Assembly (NCBI GenBank): GCA_001247695.2
Contig: LGRX02034274.1
Location: 1-24,221 of the forward strand
Length of the DNA: 24,221 bases
Origin: Cymbomonas tetramitiformis
Taxonomy: Eukaryota; Chlorophyta; Pyramimonadophyceae; Pyramimonadales; Pyramimonadaceae
Direction: 5' to 3'
The notes under the pieces were generated by a model that had not been told where the DNA came from, ran no database searches, and was given only the letters and a program-made list of their open reading frames with translations. The position numbers and the translations under genes were made by a program. This document shows positions 9,301 to 16,468 of this stretch, one piece after another (within the stretch, counting starts at the first letter, position 1; the number at the start of each line of letters is the position of its first letter).

Positions 9301-12300
9301 GGTTTATACCTCCGGCATCAACACTCTACATCACTCGCAAGGTACATATTTCATATTTGGCGCATTGGCTTGTATGCGCACTTACTAATGTGCATGACTG
9401 AGAGGACTGGTTATAACAGGCTTCATCATGGATGTGATACTTGCAGCCTGAATACTCGTGCGACGCAAGTAGTGTCCGTATCAATATAGATAGCATCTTA
9501 TCACAACATAAGTGGGGGTATTTTTTGTTGACGGTAGATTCTTCGTGTTTTCAAACTCTATACTAATATAAACTCTATACTAATATAAAGCAGCATCTCA
9601 GCAATTGTACGTATTGTAGCAGTGACAACCATTTATATAATGATATGATATAATTGCTGCTGAAACCTGCTACACACGCATTCGTGCAGGAAGGCAGAAA
9701 GTGGCACGCAGCACCTCCAGCACATGGAATTCTCTTGATTCTCAATCAATTTGGTTGTGCAATGTTTTGAGTAGCAATCTCACCTTCGGTTCTGGTGGAA
9801 ATCGTGATGCCATAGCCTCAATATACTTGCGTTCTTTCCATGCCAGCTCAGCATCCGCATACCGCGGTGGCACCTTGGAGAGAAGTGTTGCACGTGATAC
9901 TGCTGCGAATCCATGTTTTGCTTCGTCCTCGGTCAGATTACTTTTGTTTATGATTGGGCCGTATGCCAGTGCCACTCCCCACCAGCACCTGATATGGCAT
10001 ATGCAAGCAGGCACTGTACGTTGATAAACATAAATCAATCATGAATGGACTGATGAAGGGACACCTACGAATTCATAGTTTGACACCATACGTTTAAGGT
10101 TTAACTTATATTCCGGTGCTAATCGAAAGCCTTCATCTGGCCGCGTGTACCATGCTGTAATAAAGGTGCACAGCTCACGGGTTATTGATATGATACGTGC
10201 GTCTGATGATTATGTGTACCAGGTGACTCATGCTTATCTAAGCAGTTTGTTGCAATATAAAGTATGTGTTTGCATATCATATCACAATCATGATGCAGTG
10301 CCCCCTTCGACAATTATGTACAATATGTCACATATTCACAGATATAATAATCACAGATATTGTTGACTGGTCATGACGCAATAGGGACGCGGGCAATTTT
10401 ACATCATGGCGGTGGCACCCACCGACCAACTGGGGTCATGCAGAGCCAGTGCATATTCATGAAAAATCAAACCCCACTATATGTATTACGTGAACCCGTG
10501 TGGCCGGCATTAACAGCGCCATCAAAGCCGCCCGTCAGTGATAAATGATTCGGCTCATCTATTGCAGCCTCACTCAGTACGCTCCCATGGTCCATCATCA
10601 AATGAGCAAAGTGGTGGTGATGGGCTGGATGGCCATCTTGATTAGTGCGCATCAGATGATGATACCTTGTGCGCCGAGAACTTGAATCTGATTTTTCACT
10701 CTTGACAGTGCATTGATGTGTGCACTTCCAACAGGTTTCGAAACCGGTTTCGATTAGTTTCGAAGACGATTTTGTTTTGCAAATCAGGTTATGAAAGTGG
10801 GACCGTCCTAAATAAAACCAGCAACATGTCCCGAGCTGTGCATGAGTGTGTATGGCATGGCACAGTTGGCGCGGTATAGTCTGTGATGTAGTATGGAGTG
10901 TTATCGCTGGATGGCGCACACACGCCCTGCTTGTGTTGTGCTGATGTTGAAAATTTAGCTAATCAGTAGTGTTTCATGTATGCATACTATGCTGTCATAC
11001 AATCATGTTGGTAGCATGGTATATAGTGTGATGCTTGCACGAATTGTGTACATGTTCGTGTGTGTTTAGGGTGCTTAGGGGGTGGCATCTAAATGGCTTC
11101 TCCACTGGGTGATGGTGGTGGGCAGACTTTGATTGGATTCGTCATGGTGTATTGTGGTGTGTGTGTGTGATCCATGAACGGAGACATGGGATTACTGGAG
11201 GTGGGTGGTAGTTGTCCATGTTGCATCGTTATTTCTGTCACTGATTACGTCTTGAGAAAAACAGCAGACTCGTCTGCCTTTGAGGCTCCGTGAGAGGCTG
11301 CAGGAGGGGTGACCACCGCACTCTGTGTCTGCATTATTTTCATGTGTGTGTGTATGTGTGTGTGTTGAGATGAGTGATGACAGTACCCCTGTGCCCACAT
11401 TTGGTATCTGCTTCCCACCATATTCCATGCTGGAAACACTAATCGGCTTGCCGGCTGCGCATGTTTACTAAGCCGCTGGCGGGCCAGGCATGCCACCAGA
11501 CTATGCTTACTTTGTGACTCGCGTATCAGTAGCTACGCGATGTTGTGTAATGGCAGCTTGTATGCGACATCATGCCTGTGGACCATGCGGTTCCACCTAA
11601 GCATGCTGCTAAATAATCATTACAGTATGTATAATCATGTTTTGCTGGAATCTTCGCACAGCCCCACCCTGTTCATACATGCTCATATTATAATTCTGCA
11701 CTGGGATAATGGTATACTGGCTTTCGGGCTGGCACGCCTCATGCCACTCGCTTGGTGGTATGCTGTGATGTGTACATGATATTTTTGTGGTGTGCACGGC
11801 GAGTGGATGCGCACGCACACCTCTGTACGTATGTGCCGCATCTAATATTCTCATCGCTAAGCACAATAGTTATCAATCTAATAATTTGATATGACAACTG
11901 GAGAAATAACTATTTATAATGATCATGTTATAGCTGCGCCGTACATATAATTGATTGGCCAGCGCAGGTGCCGCTATTGATATCTGATGTGGCATGTATT
12001 ATTGTTGCGCATGATTGGAGTACGTAGTACCATTGATATAATGACAACGCGCAAATAGGTCGCAGCTATACTTGGCTACTCACATTGCGCACTGATCGTC
12101 ATGTCTCAAAGCTTCCCGCATGTTCCGGAGTGACTCGGGCTGGTTGTACCCATAGTACAGGCCTAAGCCTTGGTCAAAAAAGCGTTGGGCCTGCAGCAGG
12201 CAGCAATGCGTCATCCGGTCATCACCGCTCAGCACCGGGACATGTAATATCTGATGGGGATCGCTTAGCTCTCACTGGGGGGGAAATCTCCATGGTCGAT

Positions 12301-15300
12301 CCTTCTTTCAGCCATTATCAAGTATGGTAAGCATTTGCAAATGGGTAAACCACGTGCATTTTTTCGATTTTGGCCGAGTGCCGCACTGCTCTGAGAAGAT
12401 ATGTGCTCTGCCATTCATATATCAGTATAATGTCAAGCAATCTGGATGCATGCATCAAATGGTAACTCGTCTCCATACACCAGTCACCGTAGTTGTATAC
12501 TTCGTTATTGCTGCAATCATGCAGGGGATGTGAGTGAATGCGTGAATGTGTGTGGTGTCATATCGCTCTAGACTTCTTGCTGTGCGCACGCCCATCAACC
12601 TAACATGTGTGCGTGGTACCAGAGCCACACAGTGGTTCACTAGCTGTGCGATATACTGAACAGTTTCACAACAGGGAACCAGCCTGGTCAGCGATGAAAC
12701 GGCTAGTTGATATTGATGTACCAGTCGTTTCATCGCTGACGAGGCTAAACGACTGGTACATCAATATCAACAACCAAACTAATCGCTGACCAGGCTAGTT
12801 TGGTTCCCTGCTGTGAAACTGTTCAGTATATCGCACAGCTAGTGAACCACTGTGTGGCTCTGGTACCACGCAGGCCACACAGGTTAGGTTGATGGGTGTG
12901 CGCACAACAAGTCTAGAGCGATGTACATCAGACAATGCACATTTTACGGTGGTATATTCCCCGCCAAGCCCTTCCATACACAATAGCTACGTCGGTCCAA
13001 TACTCATTAATGTAGTTTTGTCAGTTTGGAGGATGTGTGTGTATGCGCGCGCACTCACACACACGTGTGTAGGTGTGTTGTGTGTTGGGTGCTTGGGTGC
13101 TGTGCTGGGGGCTGGGGGCTGGGGCTGGGGGGCTGGGGCTGGGGCTGGGCTGGGGCTGGCTGGGGTCCTGGCTGGCTGGCCGGGTCAATGGGTTGGGGTG
13201 GTCGGTCGCGTCATCGGCCGTGCCGCCGTGCTGTGCTGGCCAGTGGGTACAAAGCTGTGCTGGGCCGTGCTTGCTGTGCTGTGTGTTGCCTGGCTGTGCT
13301 GTGCCGTGCATGTGTTGGTGCTAGTTGTGCTGTGTGCTGTGTGCTGTGTGCTGTGTGCTGTGTCAGTTGTGCTGTGCTGTGCTATGCTGTATGGTGCGGT
13401 GTGTGTGTGTGTGTGTGTACATGGGTGGGTTACATCAGAACGCCTTGGTCGGTGGGGATACACTTATGGAGTACAGTGTAATTTTGTGTACTATGTATGT
13501 CCAGCATATTTCAATAAGATGATTGTACCAGACTGCCTTGATCAGGCGGCCCCCCTTAGACTTTAAATGGGCCCACCCAAACTATTCAGTGACCACGTAC
13601 GGGAATGTCATATTTGAGTCATATGTGTGGGTCGCGCAACTCGTCCTCTCAAATTCATGGAGATGACTGCGTACGCGAACATACGTTTACCTCCCATCCA
13701 GGTGCTTCCCTTTCAGTTGGCGTCACCGACTTGTAAAGTGCAGCGTCATAACTGCACACACGTGTATGCTGGTGGTGTATATCATCCTGATGAACTTAAC
13801 TTCACTACTGATCAGCATACATACTTTTTTATCTGTTCCTCTAGTGATGCGGTGTGAGGCCAAAACCCGGCGATGAACGGCCTTGCTCATATCAGTGCAA
13901 TAGTTGCAGCGCAAAGTTTGATGGAAGATGGTAATGATACTGATGTAGATGCCGTTATGAATTAGAGTGTGTTCGCTGGTTCGATGATAGTCCTGGCTAA
14001 ATATGTGGCGGCTCAACCTCATCGGAGTTTTGGCGACTACATGCCGTTTCGGACTACAAACAAAACACTTGGCGCCGTTACAATTCAACACTCAATCAGA
14101 TCGGCATGATTGTATGGTTGATGGATCTTGAGCAAGGTGAATTGTGCTCAGGGCTCAGTGCTTAGTGGCTGTATGTGTGTACGTGTGTGCTTAGTGTGTA
14201 TGCGTGTGCGCAAAACGTGAAGTGGGCTCGCGGAAATGCGAGTGAATCATTTCCGCTGCAAAACATATGTGCAAGTGTGTCCCACTTATAACCTAAAAAA
14301 GCGCTGTCAGAGCTGAGATCCGACACAGGCAGTGCAGATCACACGACACACCAGAAAGAAAGTCGTATACACAAATACTAACAATATTACATTTACGCTG
14401 AAATAGAACGAAGACCAAGCCATACAAGCGCCGCAATCCTGCAAGGCAGGCAACTGTAAGCAGAAGGGGCTGCTACGCAAAATCAGGTGGCAGATCGTGT
14501 TTCACCGGATGAGTGTCCCCTCCATACGCTTTGGGACCCTGAAGAGCGGCGGCTCCCTAGTCGCACGCACTATCTACCAAATTGAAACCAACATGGCCAC
14601 AAAGCGCAATCTAAAGCCACATGCTGCGATTACTTTTCATGGAGAGGAGTGCACGCCATGTAGCATCGGGAGTGCTGTCTTAGTTGCACCGGTGTCAGTG
14701 TGCTTAAGCCGCGCAAATCCAGCTAAGACCGCAATGCATGCGCGGGTCAACACCTGGAGGAGGATCCTCCGAATCGCAGAGCACTCGGCGGGAGTAGGGA
14801 CGTCAGTGTAGGTAGACAGCAGCTAGCATCTTCCCGAGGACGGAATACTGTACTTATAAATGCGAACTGGATGAACGAGGTTGTGACTCGTCGGATATCT
14901 GAACGTGGCGGCATCTGCTGTCTGCGCTAGCTCGGGTTGCACGTGTTTCACACTACAACATACTGCACATGCATGCATACCTCTCTGTGTTCGCGCAGCC
15001 AAAACCTCATGCATGCACGCAGCTACCTAACATTGCACAAAATAATGGACGTACATACAGCTGGCGTATGAGTTGTGTTCTACCTCCAATCAGGATCATA
15101 TGCATTGGTGGGACCCTTGATCCTCACAGCTCACACCGCGGGTACTAAATGTTCGAGTTTCACCAAAGTTTCTACCTACATAGGTGTTGCATGTGAGCAG
15201 CAGGCGTTAATATACGCGTGCACTACACATTTGTGTATGTACGTATATATTATGCATGGTTGCATCGGCCCAACCCAGTTCATGACCGTTGACAGAAACG

Positions 15301-16468
15301 GATATGCTTAGAATGACGACTGCGTTGTACGCAGCAATCGAGACCGAAATCAATGAATGAAGTATGCAGCCGTATATTCGCATACGCTATATTGCTGTGA
15401 CGATACTGTGCTGTGCAGTCACGCAACATACGGTGATGAAATAAACACAATAAGACGCGCAAGCATAGTGCTGCGTTGCTTATTATTACGCAGCAATACG
15501 CTTGTTGAGAGGGCAAGATCATAACGACGGGTGAAATTGCAGCACTGCATATGTACCTCAAGCGAAGATGTTATGATCCGATGGGTACGTTGGCCCAAGT
15601 TTCCATATTCGCCGATGGTAGGACGTCTGATGTCGCGCTCCAATGAGGCATCGTGGGGAGTAGCACTTCTTTCGGGCGCGCTCTGACTCGCTTCCAAAGT
15701 TTCTACTTGCCGAAGACGCTGTCCGTGTCTATGAATCGGGTGCATAATTCTATCCGCGCTCGATGCAATCTTTGCGGCGATTGCTTCAGCTTCAAGTACT
15801 TGGAAATGCACAGCAGCAACACCCATAATGAAACCAATAGTGGTAACCAATCCCAGCATTGTTACGCGATGATCAAGAGCCTGCTCAAAGACCATGTTGC
15901 GACGAGTTTCGTCCTCATCATTATTAGCAACAGTAATATGGTTTCGCCGTAAGCGATCAGAAGAGGGGGTTTTCTGCATAATATGCGCACTAAGATTTCC
16001 AACGTAAGTTCGACTCGGCTCACCATTTTCCATCTCGGATGTGTGAGTGTGAGTGGGATGGGTGTGACCCTGTGCTAATGATGTCGACTCCAAATATCCT
16101 ACTTCTGATTTAAGGGCAACCTGTGCATCCTCGTCACTACTGGTGCTTAATAATTCCACAATTTCTGACTCAGAAGAAGGACCAGTGGTTGTCGCCACAA
16201 ATTCCGAAGCCGCTACTGTAGATTCAGGTCTTCTACGCGCGGCGCTCCCGCTAATGTTCGTGGAAATGGGAGCAACTAATGAATGTCCGTCTCGATTATC
16301 TGCGACGGGCGCACGTCTTTGACGAAAGTGTTGTGTTGCGACGACTGTCACTGCGACCGCTGTTAAAACTAGTAAAGAAGCGACTACCAGCAGGAAGGAC
16401 GTCGCTGGGAGCAGCGTTCCTATATATTTGAGATTGCTTTCCACAACTAATTGAGGGGCGCCCATCAT
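3182..16468 (-). CDS. Membrane-anchored TPR-family protein, nine exons (whole gene)
   Basis: Joining exons 16468-15557, 12190-12084, 9988-9784, 9297-9189, 7796-7719, 6170-5852, 4476-4224, 3856-3709 and 3354-3182 gives one frame of about 767 residues. All introns are GT-AG with matching phases. Residues 16-44 and about 202-222 are hydrophobic; residues 45-200 are polar and serine/threonine-rich. From about residue 285 the protein follows a TPR-type family known to me mainly from bacteria: NLGQRTHRIITSSLE, AQRFFDQGL, CWWGVALAYGP, DTDLASLYAEALM, HPWD, HLMIHATE (530-537), GHLVHMPGH (569-577), YLRVGQW and HYARG. The start at 16468 is firm because an in-frame TGA lies two codons upstream. Its function is unknown; the topology suggests the TPR domain faces one side of a membrane. 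The C-terminus seems short for the family. Boundaries of exons 4, 8 and 9 are the least certain. Confidence 0.82.
3355..3708 (-). other. TPR-family gene intron 8 (354 bp)
   Basis: Phase 1 intron from GTATGC to GAGCAG. The acceptor lacks a good pyrimidine tract. An alternative acceptor, ACCAG/GAAGAG, keeps the same frame if the exon 8 donor at 3713/3712 is used. Nothing else is seen inside. Confidence 0.6.
3709..3856 (-). CDS. TPR-family gene exon 8
   Basis: Residues 662-711. It begins TRFGMFDEVLNG, matching the family's (V)RFG-R-(W/F)-DEIL, and later NVTFHYARGVALVA, matching W-HYARG-x-A. The acceptor is CTCTGCAG/ACG at 3857/3856. Two donors four bases apart are possible: CCCAT/GTACGT at 3713/3712 (phase 0) or GTAC/GTATGC at 3709/3708 (phase 1). 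The second is preferred because it pairs in phase with the exon 9 acceptor GAGCAG/TT. Confidence 0.83.
3857..4223 (-). other. TPR-family gene intron 7 (367 bp)
   Basis: Phase 0 intron from GTGTGT to AATCTCTGCAG. No repeat or coding block was recognised. Confidence 0.8.
4224..4476 (-). CDS. TPR-family gene exon 7
   Basis: Residues 577-661. One base completes His577, then TYLRVGQWAAATRVNVAANL follows, as the family has after the GHLVHMP signature (IY-x-R-x-G-x-Y, then an alanine/asparagine-rich helix). Next come YGALHNTAMLVSGAVMSGQS, equivalent to the family's Y-PHN-x-HFL-x-AA segment, and ends LYLIQ. The acceptor is ATCATCAG/T at 4477/4476 and the donor CAG/GTGTGT (phase 0) at 4224/4223. Confidence 0.9.
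4477..5851 (-). other. TPR-family gene intron 6 (1.4 kb), foldback-bearing
   Basis: Phase 2 intron from GTACGT to ATCATCAG. Two thirds of it is the foldback element at 4884-5817, whose right flank lies only 34 bases from the 5' splice site. The remaining 4477-4883 has no recognisable content. Confidence 0.8.
4884..5817. mobile_element. Foldback element with satellite-like arms
   Basis: Two arms of about 9-10 degenerate repeats of roughly 30 bp face each other. The left arm (4931-5190) repeats CCACATCGGGGGCCGACATC plus TCATTTTAAT; the right arm (5518-5795) carries the complement. Both outer edges share GGGATAAG. The centre (5233-5500) holds four alternating copies of AATCCAACCGGTAGATAT and its complement, forming two hairpins that also pair with each other. 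The 16-bp sequence ATATATTAGGAAAGTG lies directly at both outer flanks (4884-4899 and 5802-5817), a possible target duplication. There is no coding capacity. Confidence 0.85.
5852..6170 (-). CDS. TPR-family gene exon 6, with the family signature
   Basis: Residues 471-577. It contains HLMIHATEMGSP (530-541), corresponding to the family's H-x-YIHAVE-x-SP, then AANRLAHALPHTTGHLVHMPG. The signature GHLVHMPGH is completed across the intron: the exon ends CCCGGACA at phase 2 and the next base, T, makes histidine 577. The acceptor is CACTTTAAG/AT at 6171/6170 and the donor ACA/GTACGT at 5852/5851. Residues 472-500 have no family counterpart that I recall, so the true acceptor could lie further in. 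Confidence 0.87.
6472..6631. mobile_element. MITE-like 160-bp inverted-repeat element
   Basis: The ends are perfect 20-bp inverted repeats: ATATATGTTACGGTATGAGC at 6472-6491 and its complement at 6612-6631. Inside is a perfect 24-bp palindrome (6497-6520, centred on GGCC/GGCC) and two direct copies of ACCGAAATTGCACT. The size, lack of coding and AT-rich ends suit a miniature inverted-repeat transposable element. It lies in intron 5. Confidence 0.75.
6721..6792 (+). repeat. Three tandem copies of a 24-bp unit
   Basis: The unit CATGTGACAAGCCACTCGGA plus CGCG is repeated at 6721-6744, 6745-6768 and 6769-6792 with a few substitutions in the second and third copies. It is intronic and has no assigned role. 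Confidence 0.85.
7719..7796 (-). CDS. TPR-family gene exon 5
   Basis: Residues 445-471. It reads DTDLASLYAEALMLM then HPWDSLDDVT. The bacterial family has nearly the same D-(V/L)-A-x-LYAEALM followed by a PWD-aromatic motif. The acceptor is TTGGCAG/GC at 7797/7796 and the donor CACTG/GTGAAC (phase 1) at 7719/7718. An unspliced frame runs on in both directions, which is why the boundaries rest on phase and family match. Confidence 0.85.
8000..8842 (+). mobile_element. Putative insertion flanked by 15-bp direct repeats
   Basis: The sequence TCATAATTTATGCGG occurs at 8000-8014 and at 8828-8842. Between them lie 813 bp, strikingly AT-rich on the left and carrying the conserved module (8646-8820) at the right end. 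The arrangement fits a transposable element with a target-site duplication inserted into intron 4. No coding capacity is seen. A variable-length duplication and a conserved 3' region would fit a short retroposon, but this is inference. Confidence 0.6.
8646..8820 (+). repeat. Conserved non-coding module, copy B
   Basis: Shares the blocks AGGTGTGCCCACTTATCACA, CCCCCCGCGGTGGTTGATAC and GGGTGCCCCTGTTTT with 629-816, in the same orientation and order. It ends close to the right direct repeat at 8828, so the module appears to be the 3' end of the inserted element. Confidence 0.75.
9189..9297 (-). CDS. TPR-family gene exon 4
   Basis: Thirty-six codons plus one base (residues 409-445). The core ASYAQHWAEYADKLYQLL corresponds to the family segment with AYADAM-like helices just before the xxxDPDVAALYAEALM segment. 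The donor is CCAG/GTAACA (phase 1) at 9189/9188, and its single G completes glycine 445 with exon 5. The 3' boundary is well supported; the 5' boundary (9297) was chosen only because it keeps phase and excludes an upstream in-frame TAA. Confidence 0.72.
9298..9783 (-). other. TPR-family gene intron 3 (486 bp)
   Basis: Begins GTGAGA. The acceptor is uncertain: ACCGAG/TTA at 9298/9297 fits phase 0, whereas the better-looking AACAG/CGC seven bases downstream would not keep phase. No repeat or coding block is seen inside. Confidence 0.6.
9784..9988 (-). CDS. TPR-family gene exon 3
   Basis: One base completes Met340 and 68 codons follow (341-408). CWWGVALAYGPIINKS continues directly from the DDQCAM of exon 2, as in the family. 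ERKYIEAMASRFPPEPK follows, matching the family helix that ends in an aromatic/arginine-rich turn. The acceptor is ATATCAG/G at 9989/9988 and the donor AAG/GTGAGA (phase 0) at 9784/9783. Confidence 0.88.
9989..12083 (-). other. TPR-family gene intron 2 (2.1 kb)
   Basis: Phase 2 intron from GTGAGT to ATATCAG. It holds a GT-rich microsatellite near 11344-11368 and no recognised element. A minus-strand open frame of about 150 codons (10467-10919) and one of about 50 codons near 10050-10200 lie here. Neither fits the phase of the flanking exons, and the family sequence is continuous across the intron. Confidence 0.75.
11344..11368 (+). repeat. GT microsatellite
   Basis: Short alternating TG tract interrupted by one TATG, lying inside intron 2 of the TPR-family gene. 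Confidence 0.7.
12084..12190 (-). CDS. TPR-family gene exon 2
   Basis: It encodes residues 305-339 plus two bases of codon 340. The visible sequence begins AQRFFDQGLGLYYGYN and ends DDQCAM across the splice. This is the first helical repeat of the family, whose bacterial members read close to AQ-(Y/F)FDQGL...DPDCAM. The acceptor is CTGCAG/GCC at 12191/12190 and the donor is GCAAT/GTGAGT (phase 2) at 12084/12083. Both match strong consensus, and the join to exon 1 restores a continuous family sequence. Confidence 0.85.
12562..12922. mobile_element. 361-bp inverted-repeat (MITE-like) element with a nested hairpin
   Basis: Left arm 12562-12694 starting ATCGCTCTAGACTT pairs with right arm 12784-12922 ending AAGTCTAGAGCGAT, with small differences. 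Inside, TTGATATTGATGTACCAGTC (about 12709) is inverted again at about 12751-12770. It has no coding capacity. It sits in intron 1, about 370 bp upstream of exon 2 in the direction of transcription. Confidence 0.8.
13026..13425 (+). repeat. Low-complexity G/T- and GCTG-rich block
   Basis: About 400 bp of simple repeats: GT/CA alternation, then GGGGCTGGGGCT-type runs (about 13090-13170), then repeated TGCTGTG (about 13250-13390), and finally a GT tract. Long open frames on both strands here result from base composition. It lies in intron 1. Confidence 0.85.
13845..13930 (+). other. Possible antisense exon with a cysteine knuckle
   Basis: A strong plus-strand 3' splice signal, TTTTTTATCTGTTCCTCTAG, ends at 13844 and a donor GATG/GTAATG at 13930/13931. 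Between them one frame reads RPKPGDERPCSYQCNSCSAK followed by FDGR, with a CxxxCxxC cluster typical of zinc ribbons. However, this frame has a TGA as its first codon if the CTCTAG acceptor is used, so either the acceptor is different or the block is dead. No partner exon was established. It would lie on the strand opposite to the TPR-family gene. Confidence 0.2.
15557..16468 (-). CDS. TPR-family gene exon 1: membrane anchor and linker
   Basis: This exon encodes residues 1-304. It starts with two adjacent ATG codons, the first at 16468-16466, preceded in frame by TGA. Residues 16-44 form a long hydrophobic segment followed by an arginine-rich stretch, as in a signal anchor. Residues 45-200 are low-complexity and polar, with a histidine/threonine run near 135-143. 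A second hydrophobic segment spans about 202-222. The end, NLGQRTHRIITSSLE, matches the start of the TPR-family domain. The donor is GAG/GTACAT (phase 0) at 15557/15556. If left unspliced the frame runs on to 15419, but the family match supports splicing. Confidence 0.85.

Larger units (their letters stand above)
12191..15556 (-). other. TPR-family gene intron 1 (3.4 kb)
   Basis: Phase 0 intron between GAG/GTACAT and CTGCAG/GCC. It contains a 361-bp inverted-repeat element (12562-12922), a low-complexity G/T-rich block (13026-13425) and a possible antisense zinc-finger-like coding block near 13845-13930. Several open frames of 60-100 codons occur on both strands at 13627-15014, but none is recognisable. 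Confidence 0.75.

Noticed and set aside
10050..10204. Minus-strand stretch reading RPDEGFRLAPEYKLNLKRM, resembling an exon
   Set aside because: The composition is attractive, but no donor gives the phase 2 needed to join exon 3, and the family join without it is perfect.
10467..10919. Minus-strand open frame of 150 codons in intron 2
   Set aside because: No recognisable motif, histidine- and serine-rich, and about one frame of this length is expected by chance. The TPR-family sequence is continuous across the intron.
12889..13566. Plus-strand open frame of 225 codons and overlapping frames on both strands
   Set aside because: The translation is almost entirely Gly/Trp/Ala/Val/Cys from GT, GGGGCT and TGCTGTG repeats. 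It is a composition artefact inside an intron.
14497..14822. Overlapping open frames on both strands (plus 14497-14811, minus 14637-14822)
   Set aside because: The minus frame could be spliced in phase to exon 1, but joining exon 1 to exon 2 at 12190 reproduces the family sequence, so this segment is treated as intron.
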